Positions 21,180-29,395 of a stretch of DNA of 41,222 nucleotides are shown here, one piece after another. The notes beneath the pieces are model-generated. The model was given only the letters and a program-made list of their open reading frames with translations, did no database searches and was not told where the DNA came from. This DNA is from an uncultured Phascolarctobacterium sp. (GTDB lineage Bacteria; Bacillota; Negativicutes; Acidaminococcales; Acidaminococcaceae), in the NCBI GenBank assembly GCA_900547415.1, contig URGS01000014.1:1-41222 (forward strand), read 5' to 3'. Each line of letters starts with the position of its first letter. The first letter of the stretch is position 1. Position numbers and translations under genes: made by a program.

Positions 21180-22025
21180 TTAAAGCTCTGCTTCTGCACA
21201 ACGGGCAGCGTGACAGTTCAGATTAACTGCACAGGGCAAACCACCAATATGGGTATGAGTAAATTCTACGTTTACAGCTAAAGCAGTTGTACGACCACCT
21301 AAACCGGAAGGACCAACACCAGTCTTGTTAACAAGCTCCAGGAGTTCCTCCTCCAGCTTTGCATAACGTGGATCGGGGTTGTGCTCACCCATAGTACGAG
21401 TCAAAGAATGTTTAGCCAGCAGAGTTGCCTGCTCCATATTGCCACCAATGCCAACGCCAACAGTAATTGGCGGGCAAGGATTAGGACCAGCGGCTCTTAC
21501 AGTATCAACTACAAATTGCTTTACACCCTCTACGCCGTCAGCAGGCTTGAGCATTTTCATAGCACCCATGTTCTCACTGCCACAGCCTTTGGGAAGAACT
21601 ATGAATTTAACCTTGTCACCAGGCACGATTTTGGTGTGAATAATTGCAGGTGTATTATCATTGGTGTTTTTGCGGTCAAAAAGCGGATCGCCAACAGAAG
21701 ATTTACGGAGATAACCAGTAGTATAGCCATGAGCTACACCTGCATGAATTGCTTCATACAAGTCGCCGCCTACAAAATGAACTTCCTGGCCAATTTCCAA
21801 AAATACAACTACCAGACCAGTATCCTGGCAAATGGCTACAGACTTTTTCTTGGCCAGCTCAAAGTTCTCTACTAAAGTACCTAAAATTTCACGTCCCAAG
21901 GGAGACTCTTCAGTTACCATAGCAGCTCTGATTCTGTTTTGAACAGGCTGAGGCAAATAGCAGCAGGATTCAATACACAATCTGCTGACTGTGTCTTTAA
22001 CTTCATTTACATTAATTTCTCTCAT
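21180..22025 (-). CDS. fumA: Fumarate hydratase class I, alpha subunit
   Basis: The 281-aa product carries the iron-sulfur part of class I fumarase: CIESCCYLP (34th position area), AICQDTGLVVVFLEIG with a cluster cysteine, VVLPKGCGSENMG with another, and the GVGIGGNMEQATLLAKHSL region. The oxygen-sensitive [4Fe-4S] cluster acts as Lewis acid in fumarate-malate interconversion. The start at 22025 was chosen because the AGGAAGG site precedes it; the earlier ATG at 22046 would place that site inside the gene. It pairs with the beta subunit and follows malic enzyme, so the three work together in C4-acid metabolism. Confidence 0.92.
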   Translation of the reverse strand: MREINVNEVKDTVSRLCIESCCYLPQPVQNRIRAAMVTEESPLGREILGTLVENFELAKKKSVAICQDTGLVVVFLEIGQEVHFVGGDLYEAIHAGVAHGYTTGYLRKSSVGDPLFDRKNTNDNTPAIIHTKIVPGDKVKFIVLPKGCGSENMGAMKMLKPADGVEGVKQFVVDTVRAAGPNPCPPITVGVGIGGNMEQATLLAKHSLTRTMGEHNPDPRYAKLEEELLELVNKTGVGPSGLGGRTTALAVNVEFTHTHIGGLPCAVNLNCHAARCAEAEL

Positions 22026-22078
22026 GCTTATAATCCTTCCTTTCATAATCAGGATTAAGGAAATATTAATTATAAAAA

Positions 22079-23311
22079 TTAGCGGCCAACACGTTTTGCA
22101 GTATTAGCACGTACTTCTTCCGGATCAACAATTTTACGAGCCAGACCAGTTTCAATCGCAACCTTTGCTACAGCTGCAGCAACAGCAGGAGCTACACGAG
22201 GATCAAAAGCATCAGGAACAACATAGTCCTCACGCAGGTCTTTTTCGTCAATCAGCTCAGCAATGGCATAAACTGCAGCAACCTTCATTTCCTCAGTAAT
22301 AGCACGTGCACGGACGTCAATAGCACCGCGGAATACACCGGGGAATACGGTTACGTTATTTACTTGGTTAGGTCTGTCACTGCGGCCAGTGCCTGCAACT
22401 GCTACGCCTGCTTCCTTCGCAGCATCGTAGGTAGTTTCGGGAACAGGGTTTGCCAAAGCGAAAACAATGCTCTTTTCAGCCATGCTTTCCATGATTTCTT
22501 TAGTAAATACATTCGGAGCAGATACGCCAATCAGAACGTCAGCGCCCTTGGCAACGTCAGCCAAAGTACCTTGCTTATGCTCCTTATTAGTTACGGTAGC
22601 CAGATAAGCTTGGATTCTGTCCAGCTGTGCATCCATACCTTCATAGAGAGCACCAAAACGGTCTACCATAATTACGTTTTCTGCACCCATGGATACCAAC
22701 AGACGACCAATAGCGCTGCCAGCAGCACCACAGCCATTAACTACAAATTTAGCGGTTTTAATGTCTTTTTTAACAAAGCGCAAACCGCCTAAAACAGCGG
22801 ACAAGCAGGCGATAGCAGTACCATGCTGATCATCGTGGAATACAGGAATATCGCAGATTTCTTTCAAACGATCTTCAATATCATAGCACTTAGGAGAGGA
22901 AATATCCTCCAGGTTAATGCCTGCAAAGCTAGGCTGCAGAATTTCTACAGTACGAATAAATTCGTCAGCATCTTTAGTGCCAAGGCACACAGGAACTGCG
23001 TCAACATCACCAAAGGTCTTGAAGAGAACAGCCTTGCCCTCCATAACAGGCATTGCAGCCTCAGGACCGATATCACCCAAGCCTAAAACGCGGGTACCAT
23101 CAGAAACAATAGCTACCATATTGCCGCGGCAGGTGTATTCAAAAGACATTTCTTTTTTTTCTTTAATTTCTTTACAGGGTTCTGCAACACCAGGAGTATA
23201 AGCAACAGCCAAATCATGACGATTTGCCAGAGGTACCTTGCATTTTACAGCCAATTTACCATTATTCTCCAAATGCATTTTTAAGGTTTCTTCACGTAAA
23301 GTCATAGTCAT
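22079..23311 (-). CDS. maeB: NAD(P)-dependent malic enzyme (oxaloacetate-decarboxylating)
   Basis: The 410-aa product has the N-terminal malic domain (AVAYTPGVAEPCKEIKE, GLGDIGPEAAMPVMEGK, FHDDQHGTAIACLSAVLGGL) and an NAD(P)-binding domain with FVVNGCGAAGSAIGRL. It converts malate to pyruvate and CO2. It is the short bacterial form without a phosphotransacetylase tail, so the cofactor cannot be told from the sequence and the symbol is tentative. The start at 23311 uses a GGAGG site. It heads the operon with the two fumarase genes; in a succinate/propionate metabolism these link fumarate to pyruvate. Confidence 0.9.
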   Translation of the reverse strand: MTMTLREETLKMHLENNGKLAVKCKVPLANRHDLAVAYTPGVAEPCKEIKEKKEMSFEYTCRGNMVAIVSDGTRVLGLGDIGPEAAMPVMEGKAVLFKTFGDVDAVPVCLGTKDADEFIRTVEILQPSFAGINLEDISSPKCYDIEDRLKEICDIPVFHDDQHGTAIACLSAVLGGLRFVKKDIKTAKFVVNGCGAAGSAIGRLLVSMGAENVIMVDRFGALYEGMDAQLDRIQAYLATVTNKEHKQGTLADVAKGADVLIGVSAPNVFTKEIMESMAEKSIVFALANPVPETTYDAAKEAGVAVAGTGRSDRPNQVNNVTVFPGVFRGAIDVRARAITEEMKVAAVYAIAELIDEKDLREDYVVPDAFDPRVAPAVAAAVAKVAIETGLARKIVDPEEVRANTAKRVGR

Positions 23312-23543
23312 TTCACTTTCCTCCATAAATTTATTATTTATTTCTAGCTTAGGAATTTGTATATAGTATACACTTATTATAATTTAAAGGCTCATATATA
23401 GCAATACTTTGTTTAAGTAAATTACTCTATATCTGTGAATTTTTTGTAATATTATTGTTTCTTTTTTGAAAGTAAGCAGAAGCTTGCTCATTGCCAAGAA
23501 TGGCCTAGTACTTTACTAGTATATAGCTATCCATACTACCAAA

Positions 23544-23582
23544 AAAGCGCAGTCTCCATCAAAATGACAGAAACTGCGCTTT
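23544..23582 (-). terminator. Terminator of the phosphodiesterase gene
   Basis: Stem AAAGCGCAGT/ACTGCGCTTT with a T6 run on the minus strand, 9 bp after the stop of the gene at 23591. Confidence 0.88.
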
Positions 23583-23590
23583 AATGCACA

Positions 23591-24094
23591 TTAAAATAAG
23601 CTTAGTTGTGGTTCAGGAAGCGTAATATACTCCACCTCTGGAGTTTTTCCTGCCTGCAGTGTCAATACTGCAAAGCATGGCTTGGAGCCGCCTCGAGGAC
23701 GAGCGGGACTGCCCGGATTAATCAGCAGCGTATCTCCATAGTATTCGCACATAGGAACGTGGGTATGTCCAAAAATTACAATATCCTGACCAAGCTGCTT
23801 TGCCCAATAGCCTAAATCAGCACGCTCATTGCGTTCAATATATCTATGACCATGGGTTAGCCATACATGAAAACCTTCCAGTTCCAGCATTTCATCAATT
23901 TTTGCATCCTTAGTACCCATATCACAATTTCCAAGCACACGTATTACCGGCAGCTTTGTCATTGTTGCCAACAAATTAGCATCATCTGCATGGTCGCCGG
24001 CGTGCAGCCACATCTCCACAGGTGGAGTAGCCTGCAGCAGCTTACGCATGGCTTGTATATTGCCATGAGTATCACCTGTAATACCTATCTTCAT
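23591..24094 (-). CDS. YfcE/MJ0936-family metallophosphoesterase
   Basis: The 167-aa product has the complete calcineurin-like metal-binding set: GDTHGN (D, H), HAGDHAD (D), LGNCD (N), THGHR and FGHTHVP. The small single-domain form matches YfcE-type phosphodiesterases that hydrolyse simple phosphodiesters in vitro; the cellular substrate is unknown. It lies downstream of rdgB by 54 bp on the same strand; this pair (rdgB with yfcE-like) recurs near rnr in Firmicutes and may be co-transcribed. Confidence 0.88.
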   Translation of the reverse strand: MKIGITGDTHGNIQAMRKLLQATPPVEMWLHAGDHADDANLLATMTKLPVIRVLGNCDMGTKDAKIDEMLELEGFHVWLTHGHRYIERNERADLGYWAKQLGQDIVIFGHTHVPMCEYYGDTLLINPGSPARPRGGSKPCFAVLTLQAGKTPEVEYITLPEPQLSLF

Positions 24095-24148
24095 TTCCTT
24101 AAACTCCCAAAGCCCTCATTATAAAAAGCAATTTACCAGACAACATAA

Positions 24149-24754
24149 TTAGTTCTCTTTATTTTTCTTTTTTGTCCAAATATTTACCAGCTTGCGAATT
24201 GCTTTGCCACGATGGCTGATCTTGTTTTTCTCCTGCATAGTCGCCTCGCCCATACCCTTGTGCAATTCTGTAGACCAGAACAGAGGATCGTAGCCAAAGC
24301 CTTCAGTACCTAATGGAGCATGCAGCAGCATGCCATCACAAATACCGTCAACCTCATTTAAAACCTTGCCTTCAGCACTTACTACACAAAGAGCACAACG
24401 GAAACGACAAGTACGCTTTACTTGAAACTTCATATTCATCAAAAGAAGATTATTGTTATCTTCATCAGATGCCTTTTCGCCAGCATAGCGGGCACTGCGT
24501 ACACCAGGAGCACCGTCCAAAGCCTGCACCTCTAAGCCAGAATCGTCGGCAATACATGGTTTACCAAGCTTTTTAGCATAATAGATGGCCTTTAGTCTAG
24601 CATTAGCAGCGAAGGTACGACCTGTTTCTTCCGGCTCCTCTACCTTTTCAAAGTCTGCCAGACACTTAATATCTATAGGCAAATCCTTCATTAACTCTTT
24701 AAATTCCTGCAGTTTTCCCAAATTGTGAGTGGCAATTACCAGCTCTTTTACCAT
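24149..24754 (-). CDS. rdgB: XTP/dITP diphosphatase (RdgB/HAM1)
   Basis: The 201-aa product has the HAM1 signature: ATHNLGKLQEFKELM at the N-terminus (substrate binding and metal), CIADDSGLEVQALDGAPGVRSARYAG (core active-site loop) and FGYDPLFW with SHRGKAIRKL at the C-terminus (nucleobase pocket). It removes non-canonical purine nucleotides such as XTP and dITP. It begins with GAGG 7 bp before the ATG. Transcription probably starts from an extended -10 promoter at 24862-24870. Confidence 0.93.
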   Translation of the reverse strand: MVKELVIATHNLGKLQEFKELMKDLPIDIKCLADFEKVEEPEETGRTFAANARLKAIYYAKKLGKPCIADDSGLEVQALDGAPGVRSARYAGEKASDEDNNNLLLMNMKFQVKRTCRFRCALCVVSAEGKVLNEVDGICDGMLLHAPLGTEGFGYDPLFWSTELHKGMGEATMQEKNKISHRGKAIRKLVNIWTKKKNKEN

Positions 24755-25120
24755 AGCTCAACCTCATTTCTTTCTTAATTTTCATCTATCTTTATTATAG
24801 CCATCATAGTCCTGCCATAAGCTCAGACTCCGAAAAGCTTTTCGCTATTTTATCGACTATAATTATACCATATCTTTGTGAAAATTTCTGAAAGAATTTA
24901 TTTTAATTCTTTCGATGACATTATTATATTATATTTTTTCTGTGTATCTTGCCAAAAAGACTGCAATCTTTAATCGCTCCATATTTATAACAGCTTTTAC
25001 AACTGCTCCTAGTAGATATAATTTAGTCACTCTTATTAAATATACATCTTCATAATGTCAAAACATGTCACTTTTACTAAAATCACTGCAATGTTAATTG
25101 AAATATTAACTATAAAAAAA
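24755..25120. other. Intergenic stretch between rdgB and the smpB terminator
   Basis: No gene is visible. It contains an extended -10 promoter reading towards rdgB (TGGTATAAT on the minus strand, 24862-24870) and a perfect 14-bp palindrome CGAAAAGCTTTTCG (24831-24844) inside the rdgB 5' leader, 77 bp before its start, which could be an operator. The rest, 24900-25115, is AT-rich with nothing I can name. Confidence 0.5.
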
Positions 25121-25147
25121 GAACGTACTGAAAAACTCAGTACGTTC
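25121..25147 (-). terminator. Terminator of smpB
   Basis: Perfect 11-bp stem GAACGTACTGA/TCAGTACGTTC and a T7 run on the minus strand, 20 bp past the smpB stop. Confidence 0.9.
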
Positions 25148-25167
25148 TCCAAGGCTACAATATTCGA

Positions 25168-25635
25168 TTAGCAGTTGCGTTCCTTTAAGGTACGCTCCAT
25201 TTCACGTTTAGCGTCCTTTTTTGCCAAATCCTGGCGCTTGTCGTAAAGCTTTTTACCAACTGCCAAAGCCAGCTCCATCTTTACCAGACCATGTTTAAAG
25301 TAAAGCTTAAGGGGAACAAGAGCATAGCCCTTTTCCCTAACTTTACCAATCAGCTTATTGATTTCTGCTCTGTGCAGCAACAGACGGCGGCTGCGCAGAG
25401 GATCGTGATTAAAAATATTGCCATGATCGTATGGACTGATATGCAGGTTGTAGACAAACACCTCCGCCTGCTTAGTAAGCTGTGCATAGCTGTCCTTAAG
25501 GTTGGCCTTGCCTGCACGCAAAGATTTAACCTCTGTACCAGTCAAGGCAATACCTGCCTCATAAGTCTCGTGGATTGTATAGTCATGTCTGGCCTTACGA
25601 TTTTCTGCGATAATCTTTATCTTTTGTTCTGCCAT
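25168..25635 (-). CDS. smpB: SmpB, tmRNA-binding protein
   Basis: The 155-aa product is a standard SmpB: ENRKARHDYTIHETYEAGI, LTGTEVKSLRAGKANLKDSYA, YNLHISPYDHGNIFNHDP and the basic C-terminal tail (KKLYDKRQDLAKKDAKREMERTLKERNC). It escorts tmRNA to stalled ribosomes for trans-translation. It lies 18 bp downstream of rnr, and RNase R works with SmpB-tmRNA in decay of non-stop mRNAs, so the order reflects function. Confidence 0.96.
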   Translation of the reverse strand: MAEQKIKIIAENRKARHDYTIHETYEAGIALTGTEVKSLRAGKANLKDSYAQLTKQAEVFVYNLHISPYDHGNIFNHDPLRSRRLLLHRAEINKLIGKVREKGYALVPLKLYFKHGLVKMELALAVGKKLYDKRQDLAKKDAKREMERTLKERNC

Positions 25636-25653
25636 AATTACCTGTTCTTTCTT

Positions 25654-28008
25654 TTATCTTTTCTTGCGCCCCTTCTTAGAGCCCTTGCCTTTACCCTTGG
25701 AGTGCTTGCCGCCACTACGGCGTCCTGGCTCCTTATTTTTAGCACCCTTACTCTTGGAACGAGCACTGGAATGCTTTTTCTTTTGGGTTTCAGCACTTAA
25801 AGCTGCACGCTTTTTACCATAAGCACTGCCTCCGCTCTGCTTGGAAAGCAGCTGCTGACGAATATGCTCACGAACACCATCAGATTCACCAGCCATAATA
25901 AAGTCTATGCTGACATCACTAATATCTACACGCAGTACCTCAATACGCACCTTATCGCCTAAGCGGTACATTTTCTTGGAATGGGTACCAACAAGAGCAT
26001 AGCGTTCCTCATAGTATTCATAGTAGTCATCCATCAGGCTGGAAATATGTACCAGACCTTCAACACCGTTTTCCAGCTCAACAAACATACCAAATGCAGT
26101 TACACCGGAAACAACGCCGTCAAATTCTTCGCCAATATGACCTGCCATATACTCAGCCATCTTAAGCTCAACAGTAGCACGTTCTGCATCTGCTGCCAAA
26201 CGCTCTCTGATGGAAGAATGCTCTGCAGCTACAACCAGCTTTTCCTCAAGCTTTTCGCGCTCAGCCTTATCAAGCTTGGGCTGCTGCATCCATTGACGCA
26301 GAAGACGATGAACCAAAAGGTCTGGGTAACGTCTAATAGGTGAAGTGAAGTGAGTATAGTATTTAGCCGCAAGACCAAAGTGACCTACATTATCAGTCTG
26401 GTATACTGCCTGACGCATAGAACGCAGCGCCACAGTAGTAACAAGACGCTCCTCGGGACGACCTGCAATAGCCTTGACCGCTTTTTGAATTTCCATAGGC
26501 TTTGTTTCTTCGCTAGGCTTGAATTTAATATTAAAATTAGCAAGCAGCTTGCCAAATTCCTGCATCTTTTCCTCAGCAGGAATATCATGGACACGATAAA
26601 TAAAAGGCCATTTTTGCTTATGCATATGTTGTGCTACAGTTTCATTAGCGGACAGCATAAATTCTTCAATAATTGATTCTGCGTTACCATGCACACGCTG
26701 CACAATCTCGACAGGTTTAAGCTTTTCATCAAGAATTACTTTTTGCTCTGGTAAATCAAAATCTATGGAACCACGTTTAACACGTTTTTCATGAAGAATT
26801 TCTCTCAGCTCTTCAAACTGTCCAACCATAGGAAGAATATCCTCATACTTTTGACGCAGCTCTGCATCTCCAGAAAGTATTTCCCGGACAATATTATAGC
26901 TCAAACGATGGCGAACATGAATAACAGCGGGGAAAATATCATAATCCACAACCTTACCATTAAGGTCAATATGCATTTCACAAGCCATGGATAAACGATC
27001 CTCACCAGCATTTAAGCTGCAAATACCATTGGACAAGCGTTCAGGCAGCATAGGCAGTACTCTATCTACCAAATAAACGCTGGTACCGCGCATATAAGCC
27101 TCTTTGTCCAGAGTGCTGTCCTCTGTTACATAATAGCTTACATCAGCAATATATACACCCAAAAGATATGTATTTTCGTCAAGCCTTTCTACATAAACGG
27201 CATCATCAAGATCCTTTGCGTCCTCGCCGTCAATAGTTACCACAGCACGCTCGCGTAAATCTCGTCTGCCCTCAAGCTCACTGCTTTTAATAGACTTTGG
27301 AACCTTTTTAGATGCTTCAATAACCGCCTCAGGAAATTCCAGAGGCAGGTCATTCTGTTTAATTATGGACAATATTTCCAAGCCAACATCACCAATGTTG
27401 CCAAGAATCTCAATAATCTTACCTTCTGCCTTGCGATGCTCCATAGGCCATTCGGTAATCTCCACAACTACCTTTTGTCCATCTTTTGCACCCTTAAAAT
27501 TACGACGCATAACGTAAATGTCCTGGCCAATACGCTTGTCATCAGGAGTTACAAAGGCAAAATCGCCACTTTGATAAAAAATACCGACAACCTTATTATT
27601 GGCGTGTGTAATAATACGCAGAATTTCACCTTCTGGCTTTTTGCCATGAGTGTCATTATTCAAACGGGCCAACACTCTATCGTTATTCATTGCCCCATTT
27701 AAAGCACGAGGGGGAATAAATACATCTGGTCTGTCGCCCTTATTATCAGGAATAACAAAACCAAATCCCTTACTTGTCAGCTGAAATCTACCAGCTACCA
27801 ATCCCATCTTCTCCGGAAGTCCGTAGGTGCCAAAACGAGTTTTAATAATCTCGCCATTCTCTTCAAGCTTAAGAAGCTCCTGCCAAAACTTAGTAGCACT
27901 GAACTCCTTATCTGAAAGCGCCTCTAAAAGCTCCTCTGCACTCATAGGTGCATAACAGCTTTCACGCATAAAATCTAAAATTTCTTCTTTAATATTTTTC
28001 TTTTGCAT
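25654..28008 (-). CDS. rnr: Ribonuclease R
   Basis: The 784-aa product has RNase R order: N-terminal helix-turn-helix and cold-shock-like domains (about 1-220), the RNB catalytic domain with DGEDAKDLDDAVYVERL (metal aspartates), the FTSPIRRYPDLLVHR segment, an S1 domain (about 620-700, EFDGVVSGVTAFGMFVEL) and a long Lys/Arg/Ser-rich tail of 70 residues typical of the enzyme. It degrades structured RNA 3'-5'. It is downstream of a thioesterase and upstream of smpB, as in secG-est-rnr-smpB clusters. Confidence 0.95.
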   Translation of the reverse strand: MQKKNIKEEILDFMRESCYAPMSAEELLEALSDKEFSATKFWQELLKLEENGEIIKTRFGTYGLPEKMGLVAGRFQLTSKGFGFVIPDNKGDRPDVFIPPRALNGAMNNDRVLARLNNDTHGKKPEGEILRIITHANNKVVGIFYQSGDFAFVTPDDKRIGQDIYVMRRNFKGAKDGQKVVVEITEWPMEHRKAEGKIIEILGNIGDVGLEILSIIKQNDLPLEFPEAVIEASKKVPKSIKSSELEGRRDLRERAVVTIDGEDAKDLDDAVYVERLDENTYLLGVYIADVSYYVTEDSTLDKEAYMRGTSVYLVDRVLPMLPERLSNGICSLNAGEDRLSMACEMHIDLNGKVVDYDIFPAVIHVRHRLSYNIVREILSGDAELRQKYEDILPMVGQFEELREILHEKRVKRGSIDFDLPEQKVILDEKLKPVEIVQRVHGNAESIIEEFMLSANETVAQHMHKQKWPFIYRVHDIPAEEKMQEFGKLLANFNIKFKPSEETKPMEIQKAVKAIAGRPEERLVTTVALRSMRQAVYQTDNVGHFGLAAKYYTHFTSPIRRYPDLLVHRLLRQWMQQPKLDKAEREKLEEKLVVAAEHSSIRERLAADAERATVELKMAEYMAGHIGEEFDGVVSGVTAFGMFVELENGVEGLVHISSLMDDYYEYYEERYALVGTHSKKMYRLGDKVRIEVLRVDISDVSIDFIMAGESDGVREHIRQQLLSKQSGGSAYGKKRAALSAETQKKKHSSARSKSKGAKNKEPGRRSGGKHSKGKGKGSKKGRKKR

Positions 28009-28074
28009 TTTTCTTACCTTTTTCTATCAACGTTGCAAAGCTGCACTGCAGGCCATCTACAGACGCTTTACCAA

Positions 28075-28488
28075 TTATTCGTCCTTAACCATCATCTTAG
28101 ACAGTGATTCTGCAAGTATTGTGCCGTCTTTCTTTTGAATAATTCCCTGCATCTCTACCATTCTTCCCTTACGTTTCAGTTCTCTGCCAATACAGATAAC
28201 CTCTTCGCCAATTACCAATGGTTGACGATAACGAATTTCCATTTTTGCAGTATAACAGGGCTTGCCATCCTTGCACAAAAGATAGTTGCCTGTTACCTCA
28301 TCTAAGAGCACTGCTACCAGTCCGCCGTGCATTCTGCCTGGATAGCTCTGGTGCTGCTCCTGAGGCGTATAGTAGGCGAGACACTTTTCCTCATCTACCT
28401 CAAAGCGCATGTGCAGACCATTAGGATTATCCTGCCCACAGGCAAAGCACATTGTAAACTCACAATTTTCCAAAAGCTCTTTATTCAT
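28075..28488 (-). CDS. PaaI-family hotdog thioesterase
   Basis: The 137-aa product has the hotdog fold of small acyl-CoA thioesterases: NPNGLHMRFEV at the substrate loop, then YPGRMHGGLVAVLLDEVTG, in which HGG and the Asp/Glu of LLDE are the usual catalytic positions, and ending in a strand with KKDGTILAES. The substrate is unknown. It lies between rnr and an esterase; spacing (66 and 45 bp) allows co-transcription. Confidence 0.8.
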   Translation of the reverse strand: MNKELLENCEFTMCFACGQDNPNGLHMRFEVDEEKCLAYYTPQEQHQSYPGRMHGGLVAVLLDEVTGNYLLCKDGKPCYTAKMEIRYRQPLVIGEEVICIGRELKRKGRMVEMQGIIQKKDGTILAESLSKMMVKDE

Positions 28489-28533
28489 ATCTATCGACCT
28501 CTTTTACACACACCATAGCCAAAAGCTATTTAC

Positions 28534-29274
28534 TTAATCCTGTGAAAAAAATTCTCCAACAAGCTCAAAAACCTTTTCTCTTTCATTATCTAAGGTCAAA
28601 ATATGACCGCAATGCTCAAACCAAACCAGCTTTTTTACCTTACTTTTAATATTGTCATATATATATTGGGCACTTTTAGGTGCTACAGTATGCTCTATCT
28701 TAGATTGCATAACAAGACATGGTATTTCTATTTTGGGAATATACTCAGCTTTAGCAGTTTTTATCATTTGTAAAATACTTCCTATGGGCTTTGTTGGCAT
28801 TTTATCATAGGCTACATTATATTTGGCAGCCTCGTGATAATTACGCTTCTGTTTGGGCAGATATTTTACAAAATACCGCAGTATCGGAAACAATGGCACC
28901 CTTTTGTCCTGTAAATAAATAGGGGCTGCCAAAATTGCTGCTCTTTCTATTGGCAGCTGAGCTGCTATTCTGATAGTAAGCAGACCTCCCATGGACAGAC
29001 CTGCCACCATAACCTTAGAATGACTGCTTAACAGCTCACAGCAGGCGTGCTCAGCCTCTGCGTACCAATCATCAGTAGTGGTTTCATTTAAATCTTCAGG
29101 AGTAGTTCCATGACCTGGCAGAAGCACACACTTTACAGTAAAACCTTTGCTATTTAGGTACTCACCCAATAAACGCATCTCTGACGGTGCTCCTGTATAG
29201 CCATGCAAAAGCAAGACAGCCCTTTCATTTGTTCCTTTAAAAAAGAAGCTTTCTGCTCCTGACATTATTTTCAC
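28534..29274 (-). CDS. Alpha/beta-hydrolase, carboxylesterase (Est30/YvaK type)
   Basis: The 246-aa product has the serine-hydrolase core: oxyanion-hole LLHGYTGAPSE, nucleophile GLSMGG, an acid in the KIEHTVAPKSAQ area and His in FEHCGHILTLD. This is the monoacylglycerol-lipase/carboxylesterase group of Geobacillus Est30 and Bacillus YvaK, which sits between secG and rnr in those genomes as here (with hppA inserted). The start is most likely GTG at 29274, correctly spaced from GAGGTG; a GTG at 29283 overlaps that site. Confidence 0.85.
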   Translation of the reverse strand: MKIMSGAESFFFKGTNERAVLLLHGYTGAPSEMRLLGEYLNSKGFTVKCVLLPGHGTTPEDLNETTTDDWYAEAEHACCELLSSHSKVMVAGLSMGGLLTIRIAAQLPIERAAILAAPIYLQDKRVPLFPILRYFVKYLPKQKRNYHEAAKYNVAYDKMPTKPIGSILQMIKTAKAEYIPKIEIPCLVMQSKIEHTVAPKSAQYIYDNIKSKVKKLVWFEHCGHILTLDNEREKVFELVGEFFSQD

Positions 29275-29341
29275 GTACTTCACCTCAAAAAATTTATACT
29301 ACTACAATTACTATTATAACACATATAAGGAAATAAAAAAA

Positions 29342-29372
29342 CGTGTTCACCCTTGTAATAAGAGTGAACACG
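29342..29372 (-). terminator. Terminator of hppA
   Basis: Stem CGTGTTCAC (29342-29350) with GTGAACACG (29364-29372), extended by CTT/AAG, and a T-run on the minus strand. It lies 24 bp after the hppA stop. Confidence 0.9.
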
Positions 29373-29395
29373 CAATTTTTTACATTACCGGGAAA

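Noticed and set aside
20601..22025. Tartrate dehydratase alpha and beta subunits
   Set aside because: The same fold and layout are possible, but the genes follow malic enzyme in one operon and there is no tartrate transporter or regulator, so fumarase is more likely.
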